This document shows, in pieces, positions 7,601-15,747 of a stretch of DNA of 64,000 nt. Below the pieces are notes generated by a model. That model saw only the letters and a program-made list of their open reading frames with translations. It was not told where the DNA came from and ran no database searches. How positions within the stretch are numbered: position 1 is the stretch's first letter; every line of letters starts with the position of its first letter. Location of the stretch: positions 1 to 64,000 of the forward strand of contig NZ_FNQE01000006.1 of assembly GCF_900107485.1 (NCBI RefSeq), in the 5' to 3' direction. This stretch comes from Proteiniborus ethanoligenes (GTDB lineage Bacteria > Bacillota > Clostridia > Tissierellales > Proteiniboraceae). A program made the position numbers and the translations under genes.

Positions 7601-9670
7601 ACCTGTTGCTGTGTAATTATTAGCTGTATTTCCATCATAACTTGCTATTGTCCAAGCTATATTAGCTGTGCCTGTTTCACCTTTTGTTCCAACTACTTCT
7701 ACTGTTTTATCTAATGCTGCTTTTGCATCAGCTTCGCTTGTACCATTAGCTACTGTTACTGTAGCATTTGCAAGTGCCTTTGTTGATGAATATGCTGGTG
7801 GTGTTACAGGATTTACTGTCACTAATATTGTTTTTGAAAATCCACCATCCACAGTTGTTGCTGTAATTGTTGCTGTTCCTGCTGTTTTTGGTGTAACAAC
7901 ACCATTAACTACCGTTGCTATAGTTGCATCACTTGTTGTCCAAGTAACACTCTTGTTTGTTGCCTTATCAGGTAAAACTGTTGCTACTATGGTTCCTGTT
8001 GCTCCACCTGCTGTTAAATTCAAGGTTTCTGGAGTGATGTTAATAGCACTTACTGACACTACTGTTGTTGTTACCGTAACCACACATGTTGCTGTCTTAC
8101 CATTATTACTTTTTGCAGTAATGGTAGCTGTTCCAGCACTCACTGCCCTTACCTTACCTGTTGAATCTATTGTTGCTTTACTTGCATCACTTGTTGTCCA
8201 AGTGATGGTTTTGTTGCTGGCATTACTTGGTGTAAATGTTACTGTTAGAGTTTCTGTTGTTCCTTCTACTAATGTTGTCGTTGATTTGTTGATGTTAATA
8301 GAACCTACTGACACTACTGTTGTTCCACCACTACTACTGCCACCACCACTACTACTGCCACCACTACTACTAGGGCTTGGTGGGGTAGGGGGTAGGGTAA
8401 CTCCTGTAACTCCCTTATCTACTTGGATTTTTGTATTTGTTGTTTCAATTTTTGCATTATTGCCCCCTTCTTTTACTTCTACTTTGGAAACTTTTCCTTT
8501 TCCCGTGATTTGTGTGTTTGGGGCTTGAGTTGTAACTTTATCAGCTATCCCTACTACTTCTAGTTTTATTCCAACTGCTTCTTTATTTATATTGATATTT
8601 TCAACTTTTGAGTCTTTGTCTATTATTACCTTTGAATTCTTACCTATGATGTCTATTGTTTTAATCTGGCTATCTATAGCACCTACTATAATTCCTGATG
8701 CCATTAATTGTAGATTACCTATTTGCCCTTCTATGTTAACGTCATCAGATTCGTCATCTATATATATTATTTCAACATTTGCATCGCCTTGTACTTTAAT
8801 ACTTACTACTCCATCTACTTTGGCTACTATAATATTTGATATGTCTGAGTTTCCTTTGATGATGATGGAATTCTCTCCACCACCACGAACTACAATCCTT
8901 CCCCTTACCTTTACACTATCTAAGATGACATCTCCTTCTCCTACTCCGTCACCTATTATGAGGTCACCTTCTATGGTTAGGTCTTTTAGTATGACATTAG
9001 GTACACTAACCATGATATTGCCTTTTGCAAGGTTTTTGTAGGTGCCTTCTGTTTGAATGTATTCTTTTACAATATTGTAGAAAACTTGTGCAAATTCTGC
9101 CCTTGTAATATTACCTTTGGGATTGATTTTTCCATTAGAACCTTGAATATATTCATTGTTAATTACAGAATAGACCTCTTCTTTTGCCCAATCAGAAATC
9201 TGATCTGTATCTTCAAATGATTTGTTAAGTACATCTGCTGGTTCTAACTTGAATGCTCTTGCGATCATTACAAAAGCTTCTTGACGAGTAATTGGTTCCT
9301 TTGGGTTTAACTTATTGTTAGAACCCTTTATTACCCCCATCTTGTATGCTTTTGACATACTGTCATAAAACCAATCTGAAGCTTTTACATCTGAAAACTT
9401 TGATATGTTGCCCTTGTCTTTTGCTCCAAAGGCCCTAGTAATCACTGTTGCCATTTGTGCCCTTGTTAGTTTTTCATTTGGCATTATTTTGCCATCTACC
9501 CCTGATAATAGTCCATTTTCTACGGCATTTTCCAATGCTGCCCTTGACCAATTTTCAGGCATATCTTCAAATTTGGCTGGTTCTTGGCTATTATTAGCAA
9601 AAACGTCAATTGGAATTGTTCCAAAGACTATCACAATTGCTATAAAGACTGCTATAATTTTTTTAATCAT
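4616..9670 (-). CDS. Giant SLH-domain surface protein with Ig-like and GLUG repeats
   Basis: A 1684-residue exported protein. Residues 1-25 are a signal peptide ending DVFA. Three SLH repeats follow (about 30-205, with LTRAQMATVI, ITRQEAFVMI and ITRAEFAQVF), which would anchor it non-covalently to cell-wall polymer. Next is a beta-solenoid-like part (about 215-400), a Ser/Gly/Pro linker, two Big_2-type Ig domains (about 450-620), two near-identical 92-residue repeats, a second solenoid-like part, two related 98-residue repeats, and C-terminal GLUG-type repeats (VGGLAG, VGGLVG). There is no LPxTG. GAGGAGGAG precedes the ATG. It follows a degenerate receiver gene by 22 bases, so it is probably co-transcribed and controlled by the adjacent two-component genes. 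Likely an adhesin or S-layer-associated matrix protein; the ligand is unknown. Confidence 0.9.
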   Translation of the reverse strand: MIKKIIAVFIAIVIVFGTIPIDVFANNSQEPAKFEDMPENWSRAALENAVENGLLSGVDGKIMPNEKLTRAQMATVITRAFGAKDKGNISKFSDVKASDWFYDSMSKAYKMGVIKGSNNKLNPKEPITRQEAFVMIARAFKLEPADVLNKSFEDTDQISDWAKEEVYSVINNEYIQGSNGKINPKGNITRAEFAQVFYNIVKEYIQTEGTYKNLAKGNIMVSVPNVILKDLTIEGDLIIGDGVGEGDVILDSVKVRGRIVVRGGGENSIIIKGNSDISNIIVAKVDGVVSIKVQGDANVEIIYIDDESDDVNIEGQIGNLQLMASGIIVGAIDSQIKTIDIIGKNSKVIIDKDSKVENININKEAVGIKLEVVGIADKVTTQAPNTQITGKGKVSKVEVKEGGNNAKIETTNTKIQVDKGVTGVTLPPTPPSPSSSGGSSSGGGSSSGGTTVVSVGSININKSTTTLVEGTTETLTVTFTPSNASNKTITWTTSDASKATIDSTGKVRAVSAGTATITAKSNNGKTATCVVTVTTTVVSVSAINITPETLNLTAGGATGTIVATVLPDKATNKSVTWTTSDATIATVVNGVVTPKTAGTATITATTVDGGFSKTILVTVNPVTPPAYSSTKALANATVTVANGTSEADAKAALDKTVEVVGTKGETGTANIAWTIASYDGNTANNYTATGVLTLPTGWTGTVADVTATVTVNPVTPIAYASTKKLTNATVSVANGTSEADAKAALDATVEVVGTNSETGTANIAWTIASYDGNTLGEYLATGVLTLPTGWTGTAGNVTATVRVTKANVPSSITLGSSILNSTNPYLVDDKPATTGTLGDGKCTAHFDSLTGVLSLQGYVGGKIHINEAGKDLRIKLIGNNNKITGGQFGIHNDKGDIYITSDNEASLEIEINSSSAGAAIANGWMTMTENPSVFIGGKVKLTIKAEYTGEQTTNSITGIYAGRGSVKIQDQADYSATITNSKYQGRGIYSNGKTIINTSGKIGIDVSNSDQGVGIYGNSGIEIQQVNSMLITIPSTGDTNTKFTSGTVDVSSGVAVNKSATEASYRSGTPYTLGLEGGNITTATGGVIGSPHQYLEDDVITIQSTISEANFDRWTKANGAALETSLFINSTTANTATATIKMPAGSLNIKAREKETGAVINIAAILGVTAPVTGATPVTTIAGTEQYTGTVTWSPKATKFAGDTAYTATITLVAKSGFKLDGVAANFFEVEGATTVTNEADTGEIIAVFPATAADTLINIAAIPGVEAPVTGKTPVTKINDTEQYTGTVEWLPADTKFAAETVYTATIELTAETGFTLDGVAANFFTVNGIATTHVAGVVTVKFPATAASDFAGGTGTVGDPYQVSNAEQLNKVRNYPGNNVYFKQTADIDLTAYLGVGGAGYNEGKGWVPIGKDVFGERFYGNYDGGGFEITGLTIVSSEDYQGLFGNASQYTNLKNINLTGVDIKGNSYVGGLIGNFGFGQLENCHVSGKVEGTGNFVGGLAGLYNNSNVGEGMKNCSTSVEVIGINYVGGLAGKSGYTTIDSCYSKGSVKGVDIVGGLVGNVALSSNVKVTNSYSLASVTATTTYGRVGGLVGLNQKAIENCYAAGKVTGNVTNAGGLVGQNKDEGAITSSYYDSEKTGQSDTGKGDGKTTVDMMKKTTFSGWDFETIWTIVEDSSYPTLR
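5600..6190 (-). repeat. Tandem 294-bp coding repeats in SLH protein
   Basis: Two copies of a 98-residue module containing INIAA, GVxAPVTG, EQYTGTV and LDGVAANFF, with period 294 bp (for example the matching points 5875 and 6169). The copies differ enough that the duplication is not very recent. Confidence 0.8.
7269..7820 (-). repeat. Tandem 276-bp near-identical coding repeats
   Basis: Two copies of a 92-residue Ig-like module (containing NATV, VANGTSEADAKAALD, ANIAWTIASYDGNT and LTLPTGWTGT), with period 276 bp (7269 aligns to 7545). Long stretches are identical at the nucleotide level, indicating recent duplication or gene conversion and a risk of copy-number change. Confidence 0.85.
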
Positions 9671-9692
9671 AAACTCTCCTCCTCTTTTTATT

Positions 9693-10079
9693 TTATTTTA
9701 AAGCTTTTAAGCCTGCTACTATCTCTTCCAATCTGGTAAAGCTTGTGGTAAATCCATCTATCCTATTTTCTTTTTTTGCCTTAATCACCTCCTCGATTAT
9801 TTCCTCCATAGGAGTGTGGTTTAAAAACAGCATGGATTTGATTTGAGGATATTTCTTTTTGAATCGATCAGATACTTGCATACAGTAGCCTATTGGGTAG
9901 GATGAATGGTCTGGTACTTCTATAAGGATAATATCTGGTGTTTTCTTATTTAAATATAATTCTGTGTTTTCATAATCATTAGTAAATACCGTTTCATATT
10001 CTTTTTGTGTTAGGAATTCTCTTTCCAACCCCTGGCCTATCATACTAGTGTACATTAAAAAAACTATTTTTTTTCCCAT
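9693..10079 (-). CDS. Degenerate receiver-like protein
   Basis: A 128-residue protein that looks like a single receiver fold: beta-rich KIVFLMY at the start, a PDIILIEVPD strand at the usual phospho-acceptor position, then helices and GFTTSF where a receiver has its conserved Lys. The paired acidic residues and the phospho-acceptor Asp are not in canonical form, so phosphorylation is doubtful. I chose the ATG at 10079 because AAGGAGG is 6 bases upstream; the GTG two codons earlier abuts the ribosome site. It sits directly before the SLH gene and after the response regulator's terminator, with its own inverted-repeat promoter region. It may be an adaptor or anti-regulator; the function is inferred only from fold and position. 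Confidence 0.6.
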   Translation of the reverse strand: MGKKIVFLMYTSMIGQGLEREFLTQKEYETVFTNDYENTELYLNKKTPDIILIEVPDHSSYPIGYCMQVSDRFKKKYPQIKSMLFLNHTPMEEIIEEVIKAKKENRIDGFTTSFTRLEEIVAGLKALK

Positions 10080-10136
10080 ATCCACCCTCCTTTGCTTGCT
10101 AATTTAATTTTACATTTATATTTTTTCTTTGTATAT

Positions 10137-10150
10137 TGGTCATTCGACCA
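10137..10150. promoter_or_regulatory. Inverted repeat TGGTC-N4-GACCA, candidate operator
   Basis: A perfect 5-bp inverted repeat with a 4-base spacer lies about 60 bases upstream of the degenerate receiver/SLH unit. The LuxR-type regulator encoded next to it is the obvious candidate to bind here. I saw no second copy in the window, so this is a position-based guess. Confidence 0.4.
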
Positions 10151-10162
10151 GTTTTTGCACAT

Positions 10163-10188
10163 AAAAAAAGACCTTAAAAGGTCTTTTC
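10163..10188 (-). terminator. Terminator after response regulator
   Basis: The minus strand reads AAAAGACCTT, TT, AAGGTCTTTT followed by a T run, 9 bases after the regulator stop. It separates the sensory genes from the receiver/SLH genes, so the two units probably have separate promoters. Confidence 0.8.
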
Positions 10189-10196
10189 TAAATTTA

Positions 10197-10823
10197 TTAT
10201 ATACTTGGGTCTATCCAACCTCCAGACATGGCATGGGAAACTAAACCTGCTCTAGATGTTTTCCCAGTCTTTGAAAGAAGTTTTTCCACATGTCTTTTTA
10301 TTGTACTTTCACTTACAAAAAGTTCACTAGCTATTTCCTTATTAGTATAATCTTTGCAAATAAGCCTTAAAACTTCTATTTCTCTCCAGGTTAGTGAAGT
10401 CTGTCCATGCGTTACTGGTATTTGTAGATCTTCGTCGGGGAATACTTTTTTCCCTTGATAGATTATTTCATCTAATGCCTTTATAAACTTAGATTCAGGA
10501 TAACTTTTGAACAAGAAACCATCTACTCTTATATCTTTTGCCCTTGGTAGATATGAAATTTCATCATAACCTGTCATCATTATTATTTTAATATTAGGAT
10601 ATTTTCTTTTTATTATTTCTGCTATTTTAAGACCATTGATATGGTCCTCTTTTATTTGAATATCCAAAAATATAGCATCAGGTTTCTTTTCTTCACACCA
10701 CAATTCTGCTAGTTTTCCTTGAGTTAAGCTGCCTACTATTTCATATTTTACCTTGTCGCTGAAAATGTCTTCTAGGAATCTTAAGATTATTGGCTGATCA
10801 TCTATGAATAATAACTTTATCAT
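10197..10823 (-). CDS. NarL/LuxR-family response regulator
   Basis: A 208-residue two-domain regulator. The receiver has the acidic pair (FIDDQ), the phospho-acceptor Asp in AIFLDIQ, the conserved Thr in MMTGYD and the Lys in FLFKSYP. The C-terminal LuxR-type helix-turn-helix (about 143-205) reads LTWREIEVLRLI, then NKEIASELFVSESTIKRH. It would dimerise on DNA after phosphorylation by the adjacent kinase. The start has an AGAGAGGTGATG-type ribosome site and lies 20 bases after the kinase stop, so they form one operon. Likely targets are its own operon and the SLH unit next to it. Confidence 0.93.
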   Translation of the reverse strand: MIKLLFIDDQPIILRFLEDIFSDKVKYEIVGSLTQGKLAELWCEEKKPDAIFLDIQIKEDHINGLKIAEIIKRKYPNIKIIMMTGYDEISYLPRAKDIRVDGFLFKSYPESKFIKALDEIIYQGKKVFPDEDLQIPVTHGQTSLTWREIEVLRLICKDYTNKEIASELFVSESTIKRHVEKLLSKTGKTSRAGLVSHAMSGGWIDPSI

Positions 10824-10843
10824 GATTTACATCACCTCTCTGC

Positions 10844-12232
10844 CTAGTATTTAATAGTTAATTTGAATTCCGGCCTTGTATCTATATTTAGTATTCCATT
10901 CAATTCTTTAGCTTTATTCTCTATACTTTTAAGACCATTTCCCCAATAAATTGTTTCTGGTGAGACAGCTCCATCATTTCTAATACTAAGATAATGATCT
11001 TTGTCCTCATATAAATCTATATAGATATTTTTTGCCCTTCCATGACGCACTGCATTTGTTATTCCTTCTCTTACTATTCCTACTAATATATTTGATATCT
11101 TAGGGTCTTGTGGCACTTCACCATTTTTATGTATTTGTATATCTAATGATTTAAAAGATTCAACCAAATTCTGATAAATTTCTTCTGACGACCTTTCTTC
11201 TACACTATTTATATCTTTCACCAAATTATCTATTAACTCCTCTAGTTTTTCTAGTTGAAGATTCTCGTCTGATTTTAACATTCTTTGCAGAATAGATATC
11301 TTCTGACCTAGCATATCATGTATATGTTCATAGGCAATACTGTATGCTTTTAATCTTTCTATCTCTTCTACATTCTCTATTAAAGCTTTTAATTCATAGC
11401 CCTGCTCTTCTAATTGTTTTTTCTTTTGCTTAAGTTTTTGATTTATAGCTTCTTGTTCGGTTACGTTGGTAGCAATTATTTGATATATTTCTTTCTCTTT
11501 TCTAAAAATCTTTTCCCTTCTAAATTGCCATTTTTCTCCTTCTGTATCAGTCATTATATAGCAATCCTTCTCTTGTCTACAACATATTGAATCGGATGAT
11601 TCTTCTAATATAAAATCCCAAAATTTATTTGCATTTCTCTTATATTCCCCAGTTATCTTCTTTATTAAAATTGCCATTTTATTATTTATCAGGGTTATTT
11701 GGCCATTAGTTTCTGCAAATAATATTCCTATAAAATGAGCGTCCATTGCTTCCTTTATGGAATTATACGTTATTTCTGTTCTTTCTTTTCTATTTTCTTT
11801 TTTATATAATAAATATCCCCTTATACCAAGGCCAAACAATGAAATCACAAAGAAAAAAGTATATGTTTTATAAGGCAATCTTTCCATAATTGGGAATGTT
11901 ATAACCACCAGTAGTAATCCACAGATTATGTGGTTTTTCTGTATTGTTTTATAAGCATATAAGCCAATAGTAATTGTAATAAAGCCTATAAGCCATATAA
12001 AAGGATCGTATATTCCTTCCATCAATATAGATGAGTTTAACCCACTATTAAGGCTACGTAGCATCTGTGATAATAGTATTAAATATGCAATATTTAATAC
12101 TTCATATATCTTTAGGACTATATTCTTTTTTATCAATGTAATATACATTGCTTGAATAATTATTACAAAAACTGATAATATCATGAAAATAAATATTATA
12201 CTTGAATTTAAACTACTATATAATTCCATCAT
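10844..12232 (-). CDS. Membrane sensor histidine kinase
   Basis: A 462-residue kinase. The first 145 residues hold about five hydrophobic helices. A PAS-like region follows (about 155-270), then a coiled coil, then the phospho-acceptor helix with YEHIHDMLGQKISILQ, which resembles the HxxLGQ-type box of NarX/DegS-like kinases that pair with LuxR-type regulators. The ATPase domain shows an N box (REGITNAVRHG) and a G-type motif (WGNGLKSIENKA), then ends soon after. Its start overlaps the end of the 829-residue sensor by 17 bases, so the two are translationally linked. It probably phosphorylates the regulator just downstream. Confidence 0.88.
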   Translation of the reverse strand: MMELYSSLNSSIIFIFMILSVFVIIIQAMYITLIKKNIVLKIYEVLNIAYLILLSQMLRSLNSGLNSSILMEGIYDPFIWLIGFITITIGLYAYKTIQKNHIICGLLLVVITFPIMERLPYKTYTFFFVISLFGLGIRGYLLYKKENRKERTEITYNSIKEAMDAHFIGILFAETNGQITLINNKMAILIKKITGEYKRNANKFWDFILEESSDSICCRQEKDCYIMTDTEGEKWQFRREKIFRKEKEIYQIIATNVTEQEAINQKLKQKKKQLEEQGYELKALIENVEEIERLKAYSIAYEHIHDMLGQKISILQRMLKSDENLQLEKLEELIDNLVKDINSVEERSSEEIYQNLVESFKSLDIQIHKNGEVPQDPKISNILVGIVREGITNAVRHGRAKNIYIDLYEDKDHYLSIRNDGAVSPETIYWGNGLKSIENKAKELNGILNIDTRPEFKLTIKY

Positions 12233-14705
12233 AATCTTCTACTCCCTCTTCTATACTAAGAATAATAGATGTAGAACTATCTATTGATTTTTTTCTGATT
12301 TTAGTTGATAATCTATTAGAAAGAAAATCTTTTAATTCTATGTAGATCCTATTGCCATTTTCATCCACCAATAAATGTAGATATGTTTTTTTATTTTCTT
12401 TATATAATCTTGTAGTTATGTTCTGGATACCTATTCCCACCCCTATATTTAATGCTTGATGATAATAATCATATAAGATTTTTACAGTATCAAGGTTTAC
12501 TTCCCCTTTTGGCCGACTAAAAAATGTATATCCCTTTGGCATCTCTTTGGTTATTTCTTCTAGTAGATTAGATGTATCCTCCATAGAATAAGTCTTTTCT
12601 TGTTGTGATTTTATTAATAGTTCAGATTTTCTTTTACTATATATTGCCAATCTATAAATTTCCTTCCGCACCTTGTCTTTTATTAATTCTGTTTCTTCTA
12701 TCCCTTCTAGTAGATTTTTCATTTCCCTGGTTTTTTCATTTATTATCTTACTTACTTCTTTCAAAATATAGTTTCGTTCTCTAACAAAGACTAATTCTCT
12801 TTCTATCTTTTCTTTCTTTAAGAGAATATTGTTTTCTTTCTCCAGTTCTTCTGTAACCTTTTCAAGTGAATTTTTTAATTCATTGATTATAGATATATCT
12901 TCTTTTATGATCACCTTGCCACCAGATATGGCTGTAGTGGAAACTAATATATTGTCTTTGTAAACAAATACTTCCTTATCTCTTTCTATTATTGCCTTCT
13001 CCATTTCCTCTGATATGGGAGTTGCCCCTTTTGTTTTGTGAATTATATTTGATTTTAAGTCAAGTATTTGCATGTCCATAGTGCTTTCTTCAAAAGTTAA
13101 AGGATAACTTTTATTTACGGGAATTAAATCAAAAAATATTGCCGCTGTCCAAAAACCTATTATAAATATACTCATACCAAAAGTCAGTGGTAATTCACTA
13201 AAAAATTGCACTCTTGAATTATATAAAGAGCTATATAATATACCTAGTAGAATGACTAGGATTGGAATTAATATGTTTTTTCGTTTTGGTGAATCCCAAG
13301 CTTTTTTCATCATTATAAAAAATGCTGCGAACAGACTAATTATAAACCATAATTTAAGTGATATATAGCCAATGCCATAGCTATATTGGCTATTCCATGT
13401 TCTTTGATCCAAGGAGTGGAATTTGAATACTAATTGATGTTTATCATTTGTAAATACTAATAATAAGAATAAAATTGAAATAATACTACTTAATTTAACC
13501 CCATTAGATATATATCTATCCATAGGCCTATCCGCATTTTCAGCTATATATAATGATATCACTGGAATGGGCAACATAAAGCCATAATATAGATACCAAG
13601 ATATCCGTTCTACAAGCGGATTGTCATATATGGCAGATTTAAATATAGTCAATATAAGCCAAGAAATTATTAAAATTCCAGTAATTAGTAGCCCTACCCG
13701 TATACCTGAATAGATAATATGTTTTTGACTATGTTTTATCCATACTACAATAATAATTATTAGTATTAGGCTAAATAAGTGATGTTCTATATCATCTATT
13801 GGAACAAATTTTTGGATTCCTAATACATTTCTATTAAATTTTGTTGTAATCTCATTGGATGAAATAAATTGTTCTATCATTTCTGGCGAAAAGAAATGCT
13901 CTTGCTCTGATGCTAATTCATTTAATTTATCTAGGTTTTCTTTTCCTAGCTTTTCTTCTAAGCTTATATAAGAATTTTGTATTTCTTTAATTTTTTCCTC
14001 TGGAATTGGATCCCATGACAGTATACCAAGTTGATAGACTAAGGAGGGATCTTCGTTTTCTACTATTTTATAAGAATCTCTACTGGATATTTGACTTAAG
14101 GTTGTTGATTTAAGACGTATTTGTAATGGGGTATTTGGATCATCTATATATAATCTTTTTTGTTCATTTATTTCTTTTAAATATTTATATGTATAATCAT
14201 GATTTACTTCACCTATAGATTCGTAGGAAATAGCTGAGCAAATATATTGTAATTCTAACTTATCTGAAGGCAAGCTTAATTTATGGTCTATAGATTTTAA
14301 ATCTTCCCAACTCATAATAGCGCTGTTTATCTGCTGAAAATCTTGTAAAATAACTACTTTATCATTATATATTGGATAAAAATAAAATTTATCCTTACTA
14401 GATTTTATCAAGGGCAGGGCTTGGACATCGTAAGCCATAGTGATTCTACCTTTAGATAAAAAATATGCTAGAGTCCTTTCTTCTACTAGCCTTATGGTAT
14501 ATTCTAGAAATACTGTTTCAAAGGTTCTTATTATAGAATTAGGTGTAGCTTTTAATAAAACTATCTCCCTACAATCTTCAAATGAATTTATAGAGAAATT
14601 TGATTCTTTATGCCTATTTAAATCTTTATTTACAAAGGTGAAAAAGGATGCAAATATTATAATTATTATCAGAGTAATAGCTATGATTTTAAGTTTTTTT
14701 CCCAT
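12216..14705 (-). CDS. Membrane sensor with SBP-like ectodomain and kinase-like tail
   Basis: An 829-residue protein. It has a signal anchor (about 5-25), then about 280 extracytoplasmic residues that resemble a type-2 solute-binding fold (FYPIYNDKVVILQDF, SWEDLKSIDHKLSLP). About eight hydrophobic helices follow (310-530), then a cytoplasmic part with a long coiled coil (600-700). The C terminus looks like a degraded or divergent kinase ATPase domain; I cannot find clear N, G1 or G2 boxes or a phospho-acceptor His box. It opens the operon and overlaps the true kinase gene. The likely role is ligand sensing for that kinase, possibly as a heteromer. I do not recognise a named family for the whole protein. 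Confidence 0.7.
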   Translation of the reverse strand: MGKKLKIIAITLIIIIIFASFFTFVNKDLNRHKESNFSINSFEDCREIVLLKATPNSIIRTFETVFLEYTIRLVEERTLAYFLSKGRITMAYDVQALPLIKSSKDKFYFYPIYNDKVVILQDFQQINSAIMSWEDLKSIDHKLSLPSDKLELQYICSAISYESIGEVNHDYTYKYLKEINEQKRLYIDDPNTPLQIRLKSTTLSQISSRDSYKIVENEDPSLVYQLGILSWDPIPEEKIKEIQNSYISLEEKLGKENLDKLNELASEQEHFFSPEMIEQFISSNEITTKFNRNVLGIQKFVPIDDIEHHLFSLILIIIIVVWIKHSQKHIIYSGIRVGLLITGILIISWLILTIFKSAIYDNPLVERISWYLYYGFMLPIPVISLYIAENADRPMDRYISNGVKLSSIISILFLLLVFTNDKHQLVFKFHSLDQRTWNSQYSYGIGYISLKLWFIISLFAAFFIMMKKAWDSPKRKNILIPILVILLGILYSSLYNSRVQFFSELPLTFGMSIFIIGFWTAAIFFDLIPVNKSYPLTFEESTMDMQILDLKSNIIHKTKGATPISEEMEKAIIERDKEVFVYKDNILVSTTAISGGKVIIKEDISIINELKNSLEKVTEELEKENNILLKKEKIERELVFVRERNYILKEVSKIINEKTREMKNLLEGIEETELIKDKVRKEIYRLAIYSKRKSELLIKSQQEKTYSMEDTSNLLEEITKEMPKGYTFFSRPKGEVNLDTVKILYDYYHQALNIGVGIGIQNITTRLYKENKKTYLHLLVDENGNRIYIELKDFLSNRLSTKIRKKSIDSSTSIILSIEEGVEDYDGII

Positions 14706-14779
14706 TTCATCCTACCTCACCTTTGTTTTTTAAATTATAATAATATAAAGTGTTTTCCACATCCTTGTAAGGATTAGCA

Positions 14780-15037
14780 CTATATTATTAGACAACTTAT
14801 AGCTAGCGGTGAAACCAATAATACAATCACTATAAATACAGGTAAATTTCCATTTCTTTCAAATATTATACCATACAAGTCATCTAAATAAACATTCTTA
14901 TTAAATATAATCAAACTTAATGCTAATAATTTTAAAACCAGGTATGTACTTAGTATTTCAGATATACTTTAAATCTAGAATATATAATACTTATAATAAC
15001 AGCTTCTATTCCTATAAATCGTGCTAGATCAATATTT
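14780..15037 (-). pseudogene. Frameshifted remnant of a small membrane protein
   Basis: The minus strand reads DLARFIGIEAVIISIIYSRF, then KVYLKY and a stop. One base out of frame it continues ISEILSTYLVLKLLALSLII and DDLYGIIFERNGNLPVFIVI to a stop at 14780. Both halves are hydrophobic with plausible codon use and no start codon survives. This looks like the C-terminal part of a membrane protein gene broken by a frameshift near 14965. Identity unknown. Confidence 0.45.
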
Positions 15038-15098
15038 TATAACCACTTTATATACGCACTTCCTCTTTAAATATCCCAATTGTCCAATGTCATCAGAA

Positions 15099-15188
15099 TT
15101 ATACTCTAATAAGAATTGTTGCTAGTATTGAACAGCCTACAATTCTTGCATGTCGTTTACGTGAACAATTATGCGAAGCTGAATTCAT
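15099..15188 (-). CDS. Possible 29-residue peptide gene
   Basis: AGGAGG at the right distance precedes an ATG at 15188 that opens a 29-codon frame: basic and Cys-containing at first (NCSRKRHARIVGC), then hydrophobic (SILATILIRV). The strong ribosome site is the main argument. It lies in the GC-richer decayed stretch and overlaps the end of another broken frame, so it may be a relic. No family recognised. Confidence 0.35.
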   Translation of the reverse strand: MNSASHNCSRKRHARIVGCSILATILIRV

Positions 15189-15522
15189 CTTGACACCTCC
15201 TGTAATTTCCTTCAATACTATGCCTGTCACCTGGGATTATTCGTCGATTTTGAAAAGGCAAATTGTCTTTACAAAAGCGAATATCCTGTAAAACTATATG
15301 CTATTCGATGGCTGCTATAAGTTTTGCTCATGTTATTGTAGAAGTTGCCGCTTATTCCAAAGTTATTCCCTGTACTCCACAGATATTTTCCGGACGCTGT
15401 ACTATTTCGATTGCGCGAACCAGCCCGCCATGAGCTAGGGTTTGATTAGTGTCCGTGCCAAATTGAATATAATCAGAGCTTAGGTTTGAGGTTTTTAACG
15501 CATCCCAAATTGTAGAAGCAAT
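15169..15522 (-). pseudogene. Decayed gene, one frame with three nonsense codons
   Basis: AAGGAG followed by a 6-base spacer leads to ATT (15522-15520) where a start codon would sit. The frame reads IASTIWDALKTSN and FGTDTNQTLAHGGLVRAI to a TAA at 15352, then continues in frame through a TGA and a TAG to KDNLPFQNRRIIPGDRHSI and a final stop at 15169. G+C is higher than in the neighbours. I interpret it as an acquired gene in decay, with a lost start and nonsense codons; I could not identify the protein. A non-coding explanation is possible. Confidence 0.35.
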
Positions 15523-15683
15523 GATTCTCTCCTTCTTTCACTACAATTATACTTATATTGTATGTTAAATAGGTATAATTGTAATCTTTTTTTTAAATCT
15601 TTATATTTTGATACTATCTAAAAACTAATTTTAAAATTAATATTGATACTATTTTTAATGGGCATGTTCCCATGAACAGAAAA

Positions 15684-15712
15684 GCATTGAATATCATCTG
15701 TACATTCAATGC
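15684..15712 (-). terminator. Terminator after RlmD-type methylase gene
   Basis: GCATTGAAT and ATTCAATGC arms (9 bp) with an 11-base loop, followed on the minus strand by TTTTCTGTT. It lies about 35 bases past the methylase stop. Confidence 0.75.
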
Positions 15713-15747
15713 CTTAAAATCATCCAACTCTTTGATATAACTAGGTC

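Noticed and set aside
7668-8528. Plus-strand 286-codon open frame opposite the SLH gene
   Set aside because: It is antisense to the Thr/Val-rich Ig modules, its composition (Val, Pro, Leu) mirrors them, and it has no ribosome site.
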